Part shown: in pieces, positions 1 through 11,400 of the stretch
How positions within the stretch are numbered: the stretch's first letter is position 1
Layout: each line of letters begins with the position of its first letter
DNA from: Perkinsus olseni
Taxonomy: Eukaryota > Perkinsozoa > Perkinsida
Length of the DNA: 26,434 nucleotides
Assembly (NCBI GenBank): GCA_013115125.1
Contig: JABANN010000482.1
Span: 1-26,434 of the forward strand
Direction: 5' to 3'
Notes under the pieces: generated by a model
Told to the model about the DNA's origin: nothing
The model's database searches: none
What the model saw: only the letters and a program-made list of their open reading frames with translations
Program-made: the position numbers and the translations under genes

Positions 1-132
1 GGATCGTCAGTTACACGTTGAATTTGGTCTTGGGAGCGCTCCCAGGATCGTCAGTTACACGTTGAATTTGGTCTTGGGAGCGCTCCCAGGATCGTCAGTT
101 ACACGTTGAATTTGGTCCTGGGAGCGCTCCTA
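1..132. repeat. Three tandem copies of a 44-bp unit with a palindromic core
   Basis: Three head-to-tail units start at 1, 45 and 89. Copies 1 and 2 are identical; copy 3 differs by a few bases near its end. Each unit ends in the perfect 12-bp palindrome GGGAGCGCTCCC. The array runs off the left edge, so its full length is unknown. The rest of 133-412 shows no coding exon; it holds a short CGCA/CGAG-rich stretch near 190-220 and is probably the 3' flank of the minus-strand gene ending at 413. Confidence 0.9.
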
Positions 133-412
133 AAATTCGGGAGGGATCTATTGAACACCATCTATACTGCATCATATTAACTCCTCGCAGCGCACGCACG
201 CACGCACGCACGAGCGAGCGGAAACACCACCACCTACGTCACCCCCCTGCCCGTTGGTCGTCGTGATACCCTCTGCCGGAGAGAAGGTGTAAGATAAGGA
301 GCATGTTTCCTGATACAGAAGATGAGGGGCCGAGGAGAAACGTACAGCGGTATCCTACTCTGCGACGAGGTCGTGCTTTTTTCACCTAAGAGAAAATAGG
401 TCGTTATACATG

Positions 413-922
413 CTAGCTATGAGCCTCTCTAACCTCATTTTTTCCGATACCGAGATATGCTTCAGCGTGGCGAGTAAGGAACCAGGTCATGTCCTGAGGA
501 AGGCCAACAATCAGAAGGCATCCAATAGCTAACGCCACTAGAAGGACCCCAGAGTAGCCTACAGCGGTGTAAGATGGCTCCTTGACGGCCCCCTCGACGA
601 CCTCCATATCCTAACAAACACGTAAATTCGGCCGCACGCCTGCTCCCCGCTACACACCGGCTTCCGTAGTTCTCTAAACAACACTGTTACTGACCTGCTT
701 CGGCTTCCCACCCCTAGATACGAGTCGTTTAAGAGATGGTATTTTCCACTTCTTTCGCTTCGGTTTCCCCCCCGATGCGCTGCCGGTGGCCGCGTGAATG
801 TTCTGCACGATGAGTGCGAAACAGGCAGCCGCTGCAGGGAGATTCCGCATTGAATGAGGGACGAGAAAACACACGAACGCTCGAGGAGATCTCTTCCGCA
901 GGCCTGTGATACTGCTCTGCAT
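413..922 (-). CDS. Small hypothetical membrane protein, two exons
   Basis: I do not recognise this protein. Exon 1 (922-695) starts at an ATG and ends in a phase-0 CAG donor. An 84-bp GT-AG intron (694-611) joins it to exon 2 (610-413), which ends at TAG, giving about 141 aa. The N-terminal half has a short hydrophobic stretch (around residues 30-42) followed by a strongly basic segment rich in Lys and Arg. The second exon carries a clear transmembrane helix (VLLVALAIGCLLIVG). A run upstream of the ATG ends in CACGCACAG, which would suit a trans-splice acceptor. The phase match across the intron supports the model; the function is unknown. Confidence 0.6.
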
Positions 923-1266
923 GGGAATCGCCTGTGCGTGAATCGATAGTCCAACGCCGGTACCGACTTAGTTACTCTTGCTGCACACGGCGGCACGGAG
1001 TGATCATCGAATGGCCTCTCAAAAGGTTTCCCTCGAGGGGTATGTTCTGACTGAGAAGATCCCTCCTCCTGTGGGATCCGCTGACGCATCTGAGGGGCTT
1101 TGCAAACCACCACCACACATGTCTCGTCACGGCCCGCCACCACGAGCATCATGCATCGGGAACTTAAGACATGGCTCGACAGACCCTTCGCAGGGTAACA
1201 GCAGTCTCGTTCTGGAATCGCCTTATGGTACAACAACTTCGAGCGACTCGTACGAGACGTACTCGT

Positions 1267-1400
1267 AATTGATTGTACTATCGCGCGCGCTTGCGAAATT
1301 GATCGTACTATCACGCGCGCTGGCGAAATTGATCGTACTATCACGCGCGCTGGCGAAATTGATCTTACTAAGGCATATCTTGGCGCGGGGGGATCGCTCG
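1267..1400. repeat. Tandem array: three 30-bp units, then the start of a 52-bp array
   Basis: Units beginning AATTGATYGTACTATC start at 1267, 1297 and 1327 and carry a CGCGCGC alternating purine-pyrimidine core. From 1357 a related but longer unit begins (AATTGATCTTACTAAGG), interrupted by the gap at 1401. Both unit types share the AATTGAT start and GCGA end, so the longer one looks derived from the shorter. The array lies between the divergent genes starting at 922 (-) and 1805 (+). Confidence 0.85.
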
Positions 1401-1499
1401 NNNNNNNNNNNNNNNNNNNNNNNNNNNNNNNNNNNNNNNNNNNNNNNNNNNNNNNNNNNNNNNNNNNNNNNNNNNNNNNNNNNNNNNNNNNNNNNNNNN
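1401..1499. other. Assembly gap (99 N) inside a tandem array
   Basis: 99 undetermined bases sit exactly within the 52-bp tandem array. The true array may be longer or shorter than drawn. Confidence 0.98.
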
Positions 1500-1635
1500 C
1501 CCCTGCGAAATTGATCTTACTAAGGCATATCTTGGCGCGGGGGGATCGCTCGCCCTGCGAAATTGATCTTACTAAGGCATATCTTGGCGCGGGGGGATCG
1601 CTCGCCCTGCGAAATTGATCTTACTGAGCGCGAAA
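1500..1635. repeat. Continuation of the 52-bp tandem array
   Basis: Complete 52-bp units start at 1509 and 1561 and a partial one at 1613, identical to the unit left of the gap. Between the array and 1804 I see no coding exon; this stretch should hold the 5' region of the exchanger gene. Confidence 0.85.
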
Positions 1636-1804
1636 TAGGCATTTAAAAGGTGTAGTGCCACTCTCACGTTCACACCAACAATCGCAAGACGCTTCACGTA
1701 GTTCAACAGGGACCCATAGCTGGACCACAGAGGTCTCTCTGGATGAGTATGATGTACCGTAGCCGACCTTACACTTAACTCACAATCGATGGTAGTTGAT
1801 TACT

Positions 1805-4670
1805 ATGGCCTCACTTGATGACGACGCGTCCGCCTATGAAAGCGTGGTATCAGTAAATTCTGTTCTCTTCTCTGCCGGCCTGTTGCTGACCTTCGTATGG
1901 GGGTACTAAAAGTGCACTACAGTCCAGAGGTATACGACCATTCAGGTATCTCGTTAACACTGGTCGGGTCAAGCACATATCACAATCGACGGGGGCGGTT
2001 TTAATTGGCTTCATAATGGGCATTGTGGGGTCCTAGGTTCACCAGCGTCGAATGATGTTCTCTTCAGGTGGTCAGGCTGCTGGGAGTTGCAGACCGAAAG
2101 GAGATGTTGGGCATGAGCGCGGAACTGTTCTATTTTGTGAGTGAAGCCAGGCTCACGATGTAGCATGAAATCCGCGTCTATTAGTTGGCTGAGTAAGGTC
2201 GCTCCATGCCCAACATCTCTAGGCTCGCGAGGAGGGCAGGGCATGAATGGCCCTTGTGGCGAACAGTAAGCCTTAGTGTTTACTAGGCACTCCTACCGCC
2301 AATAATATTCGACGCCAGCTTTTCGCTTAACACGAACATGTTCATGAGCAACCTCACTTCCATTCTAACATTCGCGTTTATCGGTAGTACGGGGCGAACT
2401 GCTCACCCACTCCGGCGCGGATTCCGTGGCTGGTATCCTTGACGGCCCAGGCACAACCATATCAGCCTACGTCACCTCAATAGGGTTGTGGACTTTCTCC
2501 ACTTCTTGGCTGGTGGGTCTGAAGAACACGGAAGCCCTCCGAGGATACTGCATGACGTTCGGTGCCCTCATATCCAGTAGGGCTTCCTCCTAATTTCCGA
2601 GGTAGTACACTCCGGTGAAGGTACCGATCCAGTGGCGGTGATGGCCCTAATGGGCGGGTCCAAGTACAGACCGAATAAGACCTTGCATTCGCTGGTCTTC
2701 GGTGAGAGCGTTCTTAACGATGCGGTGGCAATCGTGCTCTTCGCGGCATACCAACGTAAAAAACAAGCGCTTCTCGGACGACGGCCGGTAGGACGGTCAG
2801 GTCTTGGTGCTCATTTCAGAGGCATATTTCAGCGCACGAGGCACCTCCTCTGGGTTAGCACAGAGCCCGTTACTGCTCTTCTTAACAGGTAGTATGGAGA
2901 GGTCTCCGGTTCGATTCCTGGCGGGAACGTTCGTGAAAAGCCTAGTCCGCTTCGAGTACCCTAGTCACATAGTGAAGGGCATTGAGTGCTCGCATGAGGA
3001 GAAGCCTCAGGTTGATGAGGCGGGGTTCACGGCGCTCACCAGACGCCGGCTCCGGACTGGAGTGACGGGCGACGGGTTGTCTATAGTCAACTGGGTCCGG
3101 TTGTCTATAGTGCCCCAGGCGAAGATACTCATGGGTATCGCCCTTTTCGTAGTTACCTTCGGGTCCGTTATATTCGGTATCCTCAGCGGAGCCCTCGTCA
3201 GCGCCAGCTACCGTAAATCGTGAGTCTGGCCAGTCAATGCACACGCTGCTAGTCTGCACAATCGCGGCCATCAGGTCCCTGGTGTCCTACCCCAAGTACG
3301 AGATCGCGGGTATGTTTCTGTCGATCTACCTTACTTTCTCTCTGGCGGAGTTGTTGGGACTGAGCGGAATTATGGCGATATTCTTTTTTGGCTTGGTGAG
3401 AAGCGACACAGCATCCTCGCTTCGATGCCCGTCCCTTCCCTCAGATGTTGTGTCGCTATAATTTCCACAACCTCTCCAAGCCCTCGCAAGTCGCATCCAA
3501 ATTGGTCTTCGAGACTCTAGCTTTCTTTTCCGAGACGCTTGTAAGCCGCCGGCGGTTGTCATCGTCAGTAGCGTCCTCCATTGTATTCACCAGGTTTTCC
3601 TCTACCTCGGAGTTGTTGCCTGCATGTCCGTAGGCGAGTACCATTGGAACTTGGGGCTCATACTGTTCACCCTCGTCCTCATAGTAAGTCTCATGGGCTG
3701 CGACTGTCTTACGCCGTCGAAGTTGGATCTGGGGTACACTGACTGAGCCTCGCGCAACCAAATTCCGTGACTACCATCCATCGCCCGCTTCCCTTCAGGT
3801 GTTGGCCAGAGCGTGTAATGTGTTCCCTCTGTCGTGGCTCCTCAACCACTCCACCCGGTACGACCCCATCAGTAGGAACTCACAGATAGTAGCATGGCGC
3901 GCCACCGTCGGCTACTCTTCTACCGCTCCTCCTTCCTGAGGTCTTGTGGCTAGCTGGTATAAGAGGAGCGATCGCCTTCGTGTTGATGCTCCGGGTACCC
4001 ACTAGAGTTGGTGACGATACACGAGACCTCCTCGTTACTACAACAATATCAGTACTACCAACAGCCTCCCTCCCGTGCATGAAAGCTCTTCTCTCTCGAA
4101 AAGTGTTTGTGTTCCTCTGCAGGTTGTGTTCGTAACGACTCTGGTGGGAGGATCTTTGGTGGAGCACGTCGCTGTTATGCTGGGGGAACTTCGACCTGCA
4201 GCGGCGCCCCTGCCGACGCAGGAGACAAGCGAACCCGAGATTACTATAACCGATCCTTCTGCTATCGACCCTGGCCTCTTCTACGTAGCAGTGCTCCTCC
4301 ATCACCAGTGGCTCATTGACTCTCTAGGTACCGCCGGCCGCGTCCTCGAGCAGGAGCGCGGCTGGTCGAGTGACGCTGTCCACGGAGCTTGGTGAGAGGC
4401 TCGGTGGCGCGCTCGAGCACGTTGATCGGACATACGTACAGCAGCATCTCGGAGGGGCGGGAGTTGACTCTATCGGAGAGGGCAGCCATCAACGAGGTGG
4501 GGCATCATAGCGTCCCGTTTCCCTCTGAGATGGTTAGTCGGGGCCAGCTTGGCTCCGTAACCGTCACCGGCCCTCCGCCGTCTTCTCAGACGCGATACGT
4601 GGAGAGCACCCTGCCGAGCCGGGAATCGATATCGACACCTATTATGAAGATAGTGAAGCCAAACGATTGA
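1805..4670 (+). CDS. Na+/H+ exchanger (NHE/CPA1, SLC9 type)
   Basis: A multi-pass membrane antiporter exchanging Na+ (or K+) for H+. Exons: 1805-1902, 1946-2024, 2068-2136, 2287-2383, 2451-2576, 2621-2755, 2801-2888, 2941-3219, 3275-3395, 3445-3540, 3594-3683, 3799-3888, 3941-4051, 4123-4391, 4442-4670; total 1,977 nt, all in phase, about 658 aa. Family hallmarks: ALLPPIIFD near residue 83, SLNTN, STDPVAV near 157, the ion-site motif GESVLNDA near 184, LSGIMAIFFFG, and GIRGAIAF near 462. A loop of about 100 residues between the ND helix and the next helix is longer than usual. The 2756-2800 intron has no stop and divides by three, so it may be retained; the same holds for 4532-4588. The last exon could also end in another frame at 4699. 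Closest in feel to organellar/NHE8-type exchangers, but the subtype is not certain. Confidence 0.93.
2889..2940 (+). repeat. 52-bp intron carrying a tRNA T-arm (B-box) core, sense
   Basis: Intron 7 of the exchanger. It holds GGTTCGATTCCTGG at 2908-2921, preceded by AGGTCTC, the same arrangement as in the intron at 9080-9032 of an unrelated gene. Its removal is required to keep exons 7 and 8 in one frame (phase 2). Confidence 0.7.
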
Positions 4671-4699
4671 TGATGGGCCGAGCGGTGGTCTTCGAGTGA

Positions 4700-5451
4700 T
4701 GACCCATTGCAAAGCTTGTCACTCGCCTGTCTCGGGTTTTGCCCCGCGTTTATTGCACTACGTTTAATATTGATAGATTCTGGAGTACACTTTTGCTATC
4801 ATCTCGATCATCCTCTCTACTGAGCTTGGTGCTTGGGTTTTGCAGTAGCTACGTTATCACCAATCCAGCTCGCTTTGCTCAGTGGAACTCCTAGGTTAAT
4901 GATGAACTCGGAAAGCAGAACGGTGTTCAGAGAACGGCAAGTAGCTCTTCAGAAACTTCTCCGAACTCTCCCAGGCTGTGGGGTCGCCAATTTGTCCGAG
5001 ATTCCAACATCGCTTCGCGTATGCATCTCGCGACTCGAAGGCTGAGGTTTTCAGCGGTGCCTCCACACGAGGTTGTAAAGAGATCGCAGTAGACTTGAAA
5101 AGCACTAGCGGTATGGTTCAAACCGGAAATGATACCTATGTGACTGTTGTGTGGTACACAACCACAGTTTTTTTTCGGTACCATGGCACCTGTTTCTGAT
5201 GACGCCGTTCAGAACCTCCTTGAGCGTGTCGAGGAAGCCCAGGTCGGCATTTCAGAACTCTGCTCTGACACCGGGGTGGATGATGGAGCCTAGGCTACTG
5301 CGTATCGTCCTTGCCCAAAACAATCAAGTGATGTCTCCAAAGTTAGATCTCCACAAGGCTCATGATATATACACTAGATCAGCGCAACATAGACGTGGAA
5401 CAGGAAATGTGCAATTGTACACAATTTGACGTAATAATGACAGGATAATGA
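4700..5451. other. Convergent intergenic spacer, no gene seen
   Basis: About 750 bp between the 3' ends of the exchanger and the PLU-1/PHD gene. Open frames here are short and do not extend into spliceable exons. It contains one perfect 7-bp hairpin (GTTGTGT-GGT-ACACAAC) followed by an eight-T run near 5145-5175. No RNA gene was recognised. Confidence 0.6.
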
Positions 5452-8400
5452 CTAGAAGCGGCCGATTCGTTGCCGCTGTTTAATGGTGCGTGCTAAGACA
5501 TCCCGCTCCTCGAAGGAGAAGGCGTCGAGCGGTGGCTGGAGGGACTCGTCGTAGGTTTGGCGAATTATGGCGAAGCCCGGCTGCAGGGTTGAATCTGAAA
5601 TTGAAACGTTACGAAGAGATCAAATCTCAGAGCTCGTTGCACCTGATCCAGTAACCGCGATAGTCCCATTCGCGCAAGTCGGGCAGGTGAAGCTGGTCGC
5701 ATCGGGCGACACACCGGCACACTTTTGGTGATACCACTTATCGCACACATCGCAGGTGATCCACGCATCGGTGTCAGTATAAAGGGTAGTGACCACATTG
5801 CAGATCTCACACATATCAGTGTACACCTACAAAGAACTCCAGTAGGTGGCAGCCCGTTTCCTCCAGGCGAGCTTACCGTCGAGAAGTGTCGACAGCACTC
5901 CGCGATGTAAAAGAATCTCATCTGAAGGGTGTTGCGGATGTACTCGTCAACCGGTGGTGCCAAGACGGGATTGTCGCATGCTCGCGACAAGAGGGGAGCA
6001 TCAGGGAGACGCTCCGGGTGCTCGAAAATGTCAGTGCATCGCAAATTGTGTGTAGCCCAGTACTCCTGATCACAAAAGCTGACTTGCTTCACGGTGCGAT
6101 GATTATTCCCTTACCAATGTTCGTCGGTCGCCAACCCACGGCCGAGGCCTAGTCCTGTCAATCCCCAAGTTGTGGACGAGACACTGGGCCCGAACTCTCC
6201 AGTCGAAGGCTGCCTCGATGATTGTAATCACTCTGTACTCAACCAGCAGGGCCAATGGCAGGCGATCGATCTTCATTAAAACCTCCTGAACAGAACAGAG
6301 CATCAAGTCTCCAGGGGAACGTCATTTATCTCACCAGTAAGTCGTCCACCGAGATCATCACCAACGGCTTCATATCATCGCCATTCCCTTCCGCCCCTTC
6401 ACCTTGTCGTGGCGGTGGCTCCATGCTGAGGTGCAGCTCCCAGGGCTCGCAGTCCGCAGCCGAAATTCCCGAGCTCCGTCCTGGCCATGGAGACCCCTTA
6501 GCCGCAAGAGGCGTGTGGAGCCGCTCACCCTCGACAGAGGATGGCCGAAGGACCTTGAACCTCCTCAGGATAGATCTCACGCTCTTCATGGTGCGACCCA
6601 GCACCCGATAGAGCTGCTGCACCTCCGGCACCTTCAGTCGAAGCCTCCTGCTCCACGCCAGCAACGCCACGCAATCAGGCACTGAAAGAACAACACGTCA
6701 ACCGACGACGAGGCAGGACGCTCACCAGTGGGCTTGGGGCTCTGCAGCCTCGTCATGAGTGATCCCTTCTCAGCTCGCCTCTGCTCCGGGGTCATCGTAG
6801 CGAGTATCTAAGCAACCAACAGAATACAGCCGGTACGCGTGCAGCCATACCAACCCTTCGCCTCTTCCTAATCTCTACTTCCACCGGTGGCTCCACCCTC
6901 GATACTCTCGGAGCATCCCAGGGCGCCAAGTCCAGTACACGCATCGACCAGGGCAGAGACTCCGACGGGGTCTCCGTTGCCAGTAGCTCCAAAGCCTTGT
7001 TCCGCCTGGTGGGCTTCCTAGGCGGGTAGTAAAGGGGAAGGGGATACGCGTAATCAGGGACCCCGTCCACCCCTGGCTGGAGGCGTCCTTGGACTAGTGA
7101 GTCCCGAATGGCCAACTCGATGATATTGCCGATCTCCTCATCAATCTCTTCGTCGCCATCCGGTCCCCCATCAGCAACACTAAGACAGTGATGGACCTAA
7201 AAGAGATGACCTGTGCTGTGGAGCTACACCTAGCCTGAAGGGAGCCTACCTGTCGCTCGAGTGTCGAGGCCTCCTCCACCGCTCTCTCCAATTCCGACAA
7301 CAGATGACCATCGCAAGTGAAGACTGCATGCCTTAGCTCGGGTGGGCACTCAGAAGGCCCTTCAGAGAAGCTCTCTTCCGACTGACAAGAAGCGTTCAAG
7401 CGCTCGTGAACACCCTCAGTGTCACCACCTACCGCAGGAGACTTCAACACCCTGGTGGAGGGAGCATCGACTGAGTGGCATATTTGTCTCGCTCTCTCCA
7501 GTGTGCATTCCGGATCGGCCAAGGCCTCAGACAGACGAGCGTTGTCCGACCTAGCGCGAAGCTCTCGCGACAACCACTTGTCGGCCCCTCCTTGGACGAG
7601 CAGCTTCTTGGACTCAGCAAGCAAGCCACGCAGATTCTCTTCGACCGGGTCAGAAGGAGGTGTGCCTGAGCGTACGATGGATACTGTAACCCCTCCACAT
7701 CCAGAGGCCGCCGGTTCGATCCCTGGTCTCACCATTTTCTCCCTCAGAAGTAGTCGCAGTAGACCTCCCAGGGCTGCCACCAATGATCCGCTTCGTGTAG
7801 CTATCAACGATCGCCGCCATCGACTTCCTCCAGTTCTCCTTCGATTCGGCAATTTGTTGCGACAAGGAGCGCCACTCTTCCGAAGCAACGATCAGCTCCC
7901 GGCACTTAGCGAACTCCTCATCTTCCACCGAGGCCGCTCGGATGACCTCCTCAGCGCTTTGCAGGGAAATTCTCCTGACGTGAAGGGACCATCAGACACT
8001 CACAATCAACTCGAGGGCGCCCCTCACTTCCTCCTTGACCGTCGGCTCAGGTACAGAGAGTACCACTGGTCAGCCTCGGCAGCCGCTTTGACGAATTGCC
8101 CGTCCACCGGCACTTCCACGTCGAAGGCATCGAGCTGTGCCATGAGCTTCCTCAGAGCACCGAGTGAGAACTGAGCCGCCGAGTCCGCCTCTCTCTTCGC
8201 CAACAGGTCTGCCAACTCCTGTTGCCATTCCCTTGCAGCTTCCTCCGCGGCGAGCGCACCGGCGATAAAGCCAACCTGTCCACCACTCAATCATCGAAGA
8301 GCTAAGGGCGTACATTTCTTATCTACTGGCGTGAATAATGACAGAATTCAGCGGAAAAAATACCCTTCAATTGATTTTCAGGATTGCCGTACCTGGGCGA

Positions 8401-11400
8401 GAAAGTCTCTTGTGGCCATGTCCTTGAGCACTGGATCCTCGTCGAGCTCCCGAACATACCCGCCAACCTACACAGGAGTATCACCACCCCCAAGATGAGA
8501 TCCACCCTACAGCTTCCAATGACGGTCTCGAAGCTCCTTCCATCCGCTTCTCGTTCTCGTCCCAGTGGAAGAGCTCTCGAGCCCTCCGTTGCCACTCCAA
8601 AAGCGTGTTCACCAACGACCTCAGCGAGCTGCAGAAACAACAATCAACGACTGACCTTACTTCAAGAAGAAAGGTGTCACCTCTCGAAAGCCGCGACACG
8701 GGACCTCGACCGATCGACGGCAGCCAGCAACTCCAAGAGTTGTCCAAAAAGTGATGACTCGGCCTCCTCTGTGGCCTTCCGCTTCTGCGATTCGATTTTC
8801 TCGGACGGCGCTTCCGCTGGCTCTTCCTTGACATCTTGCTCTCTTGCTTCCACTCGGCTTTTCTCCATTCGTTGTACTAGGTGCAGCGTTCTTCTCTCCA
8901 ACTCAGAGTTTTCAGTCAGTATGTCATCAATTTTGGCCACTAATTCCGGGACCCTCACCAAGCCACTATCGATCTCCCGGATCACCCGACTCAAATGCTG
9001 CCAGCCCGAAATCTCTATCGGCCTAGCGAACCTGAGAGAAAAATACCTGCACCAGGAATCGAACCCGAGACCTCACTCACCCCAACAGACCCCGAGCAGC
9101 CGATTCGATGCCAGTGAGGGTCGAGATCAGATCCCACTCTCCCTCACAGGTCGAATCTCTAACCCGATAGGATTCGAACTCCACCGCAGCCTCCTCGGTC
9201 GAGCTCGAAGATTCCTTGCTATCTTCGACCTTGGCTTCCTTCTCCTCCTTCTCCAAGCTGACTTGCCACCTCTCCTCCCACACAGGTAAGGACTCGATGA
9301 GGGACGTACAGGCCTGCAGCCACAATCAACATCACTCGTGATCTCACCCACAAGATGCCGATTCCCAAGTAATAGTGAAATATTTACCAATTACTACTAA
9401 GTTACGACTCGTAACTTAGTAGAAATTTAATCTAATAATAATAGTTTAATTAAACTTTTGTTTTGTAAAAACTCGCAATTCACAAGTTTTCACTGTAAAA
9501 ACTCGTACTTCCTAAGTTTTCACTGTAAAAACTCGTAATTTGCATATTTTCCCTGTAAAAACTCGTAATTTGCAAATTTTCCATGTAAAAACTCGTAATT
9601 TGCAAATTTTCCCTGTAAAAACTCGTAATTTGCAAATTTTTCCTGTAAAAACTCGTAATTTGCAAATTTTCCCTGTAAAAACTCGTAATTTGCAAATTTT
9701 TCCTGTAAAGACCCGTAATTTGCAAATTTTCCCTGTAAAAACTCGTAATTTACAAGTTTTCATTGTAAAACCGCCAACGAAAGGCTCACCTTTTCGATCT
9801 TGAGAAGTGTCTGGTCGAACTGCCCCGGCTCCTGCGATGGCGGGGTCACCAGTGGCGAGGTTGTCCCCTCCGCCCTCTGCAAAGCCTTCAACCTGTTCGG
9901 GTATCTCCCGCTCAGTTCCTCCAATGACGATGAGGTGAGAGGCATCTGACGCGCCAGAAGCATGGATCAACCTAAGATACTCCCCGAAGATAAACTTACC
10001 CTGCTGACCTCCCTCCGGACATCCCAAGCCCACACCTCCTCCCTCATTGCAGTGAGGAGGTCATCGAGCAGATCCCCAGCCTTCGTCCCGACTATACCAG
10101 TACGCATGTAGTCCATGAAAAAGAAGGAAAGGGCCCGCAGTCCTCCAACAGGTCGAGGAAACTGACAGCAGATCAAGATCAGTGATGGCGATGATGACGC
10201 ATCAACCCACCACAGCCAGCTCCCCCGAAGGGCTTGTCAGCTGCTTCACTCGTGCCTCCCACGCGTCGACCCCGCCCGCCACCCGACAGATCTTGCTGTA
10301 GAGAACCTCGTCCCGAAAACTCAACCATTTGCCGCTGTCACGCAGTTCGACAAAAGTCCTAGAGCTCGGCAGGAAGTCCAGATTCTCCCGGATCTCTCGA
10401 TCATAAAGGGCCACTTGCCATCTTAACTCCTCTAGCAGATTCTCAACGAACGCTGGTCCCCTCCGTCCAGCGCCACTCCCCGCCTTGGGACTCAGAGAAG
10501 GACCCTGCTCATCTATCGACAGCCGGTCGCAGCTGACGCATATCTTTCTCGTGTATCCGACCTCCCAAGCCTCCACCGCCCTCTCAGCCCTCCTCTCCCA
10601 CTCCTCGCCCCTCTCGACCGCAGACTTGACACTATTGAGACACTTCGACAAGTCCACTGCCTTCGCTATGCCACTCTTCCTGATCTCCTCCAGTACCATC
10701 CTTCCCTCAACAGCCGATTTCGGTACCCCCTCTAGCAGACGACGGCACCTCTCCTCCCATGCCGTCGCTCGCCTTATCAGCGATTCCAATCGACGACAAA
10801 CCTCGGGCACGCAGACCCGAGGCAGCTGGTAATGCTCTTCCCACAGCTCACGGAGGCCGACTACCGAGAGGGCCCCTCCACACTCAACGCTCTCCACCAG
10901 GCCTTTGCCGCTCAACTGCGCAACGTCAACAGCCAGGGCTCGAAGAGCTCGGTCCCGCCAGGCCATGCCAGCGTCTTTCGCCTCCTCCAAGACCCCAACG
11001 ATCTCACTCGACGCGCTAGTATCATCATCCGTCAAACCTCGGGCATTGAGGTCGTCCAGCAGCTCCATCACTACATGCAGTGGTACACGACTTCTCTTCC
11101 CTTCCAGCTTGGCCTTCGCTCTCTCCGTCCACTCCGATAACGCAGGGGTGGCAGAGCTTGAGACTGTTGGCTTCACCGTAGCCGACGCGTCAGTCGGAGA
11201 CAAGTGCCTGAAACCAGTTAGCAGCTATCAGCACACCGACGGCGGCAAGAGCGGTGTACCTAAGGGCCCTCGCTGGGAGGACTTGCAAGGCCTCCCCTTC
11301 CTTCATCATCTGCTCCCTCTCCTCCTTCTGCCACCGGTCTTGGAGCACCCGTGCTTCGAAGGCCTCCGCTGGGGCTATCAGGCGGTGCAGAGCGGCAACC

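Noticed and set aside
978-1268. 96-aa open frame upstream of the exchanger
   Set aside because: No recognisable domain, no in-phase splice partner, and it runs into a tandem array.
5452-6795. A separate PHD-finger gene starting at ATG 6795
   Set aside because: The upstream exon joins in phase through 6854-6808, and PLU-1-like repeats continue on both sides, so a single gene is the better model.
9146-9190. Two TTCGAA/TCGAAT motifs suggesting another tRNA-like copy
   Set aside because: They are in the coding exon 9313-9081 of the PLU-1/PHD gene (reads VEFESYRVRDS) and lack a T-stem.
9480-10033. Open frames with a repeated ten-residue peptide on both strands
   Set aside because: They arise because the 30-bp satellite divides by three. 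The true exon frame stops before the array, and an in-phase intron removes it.
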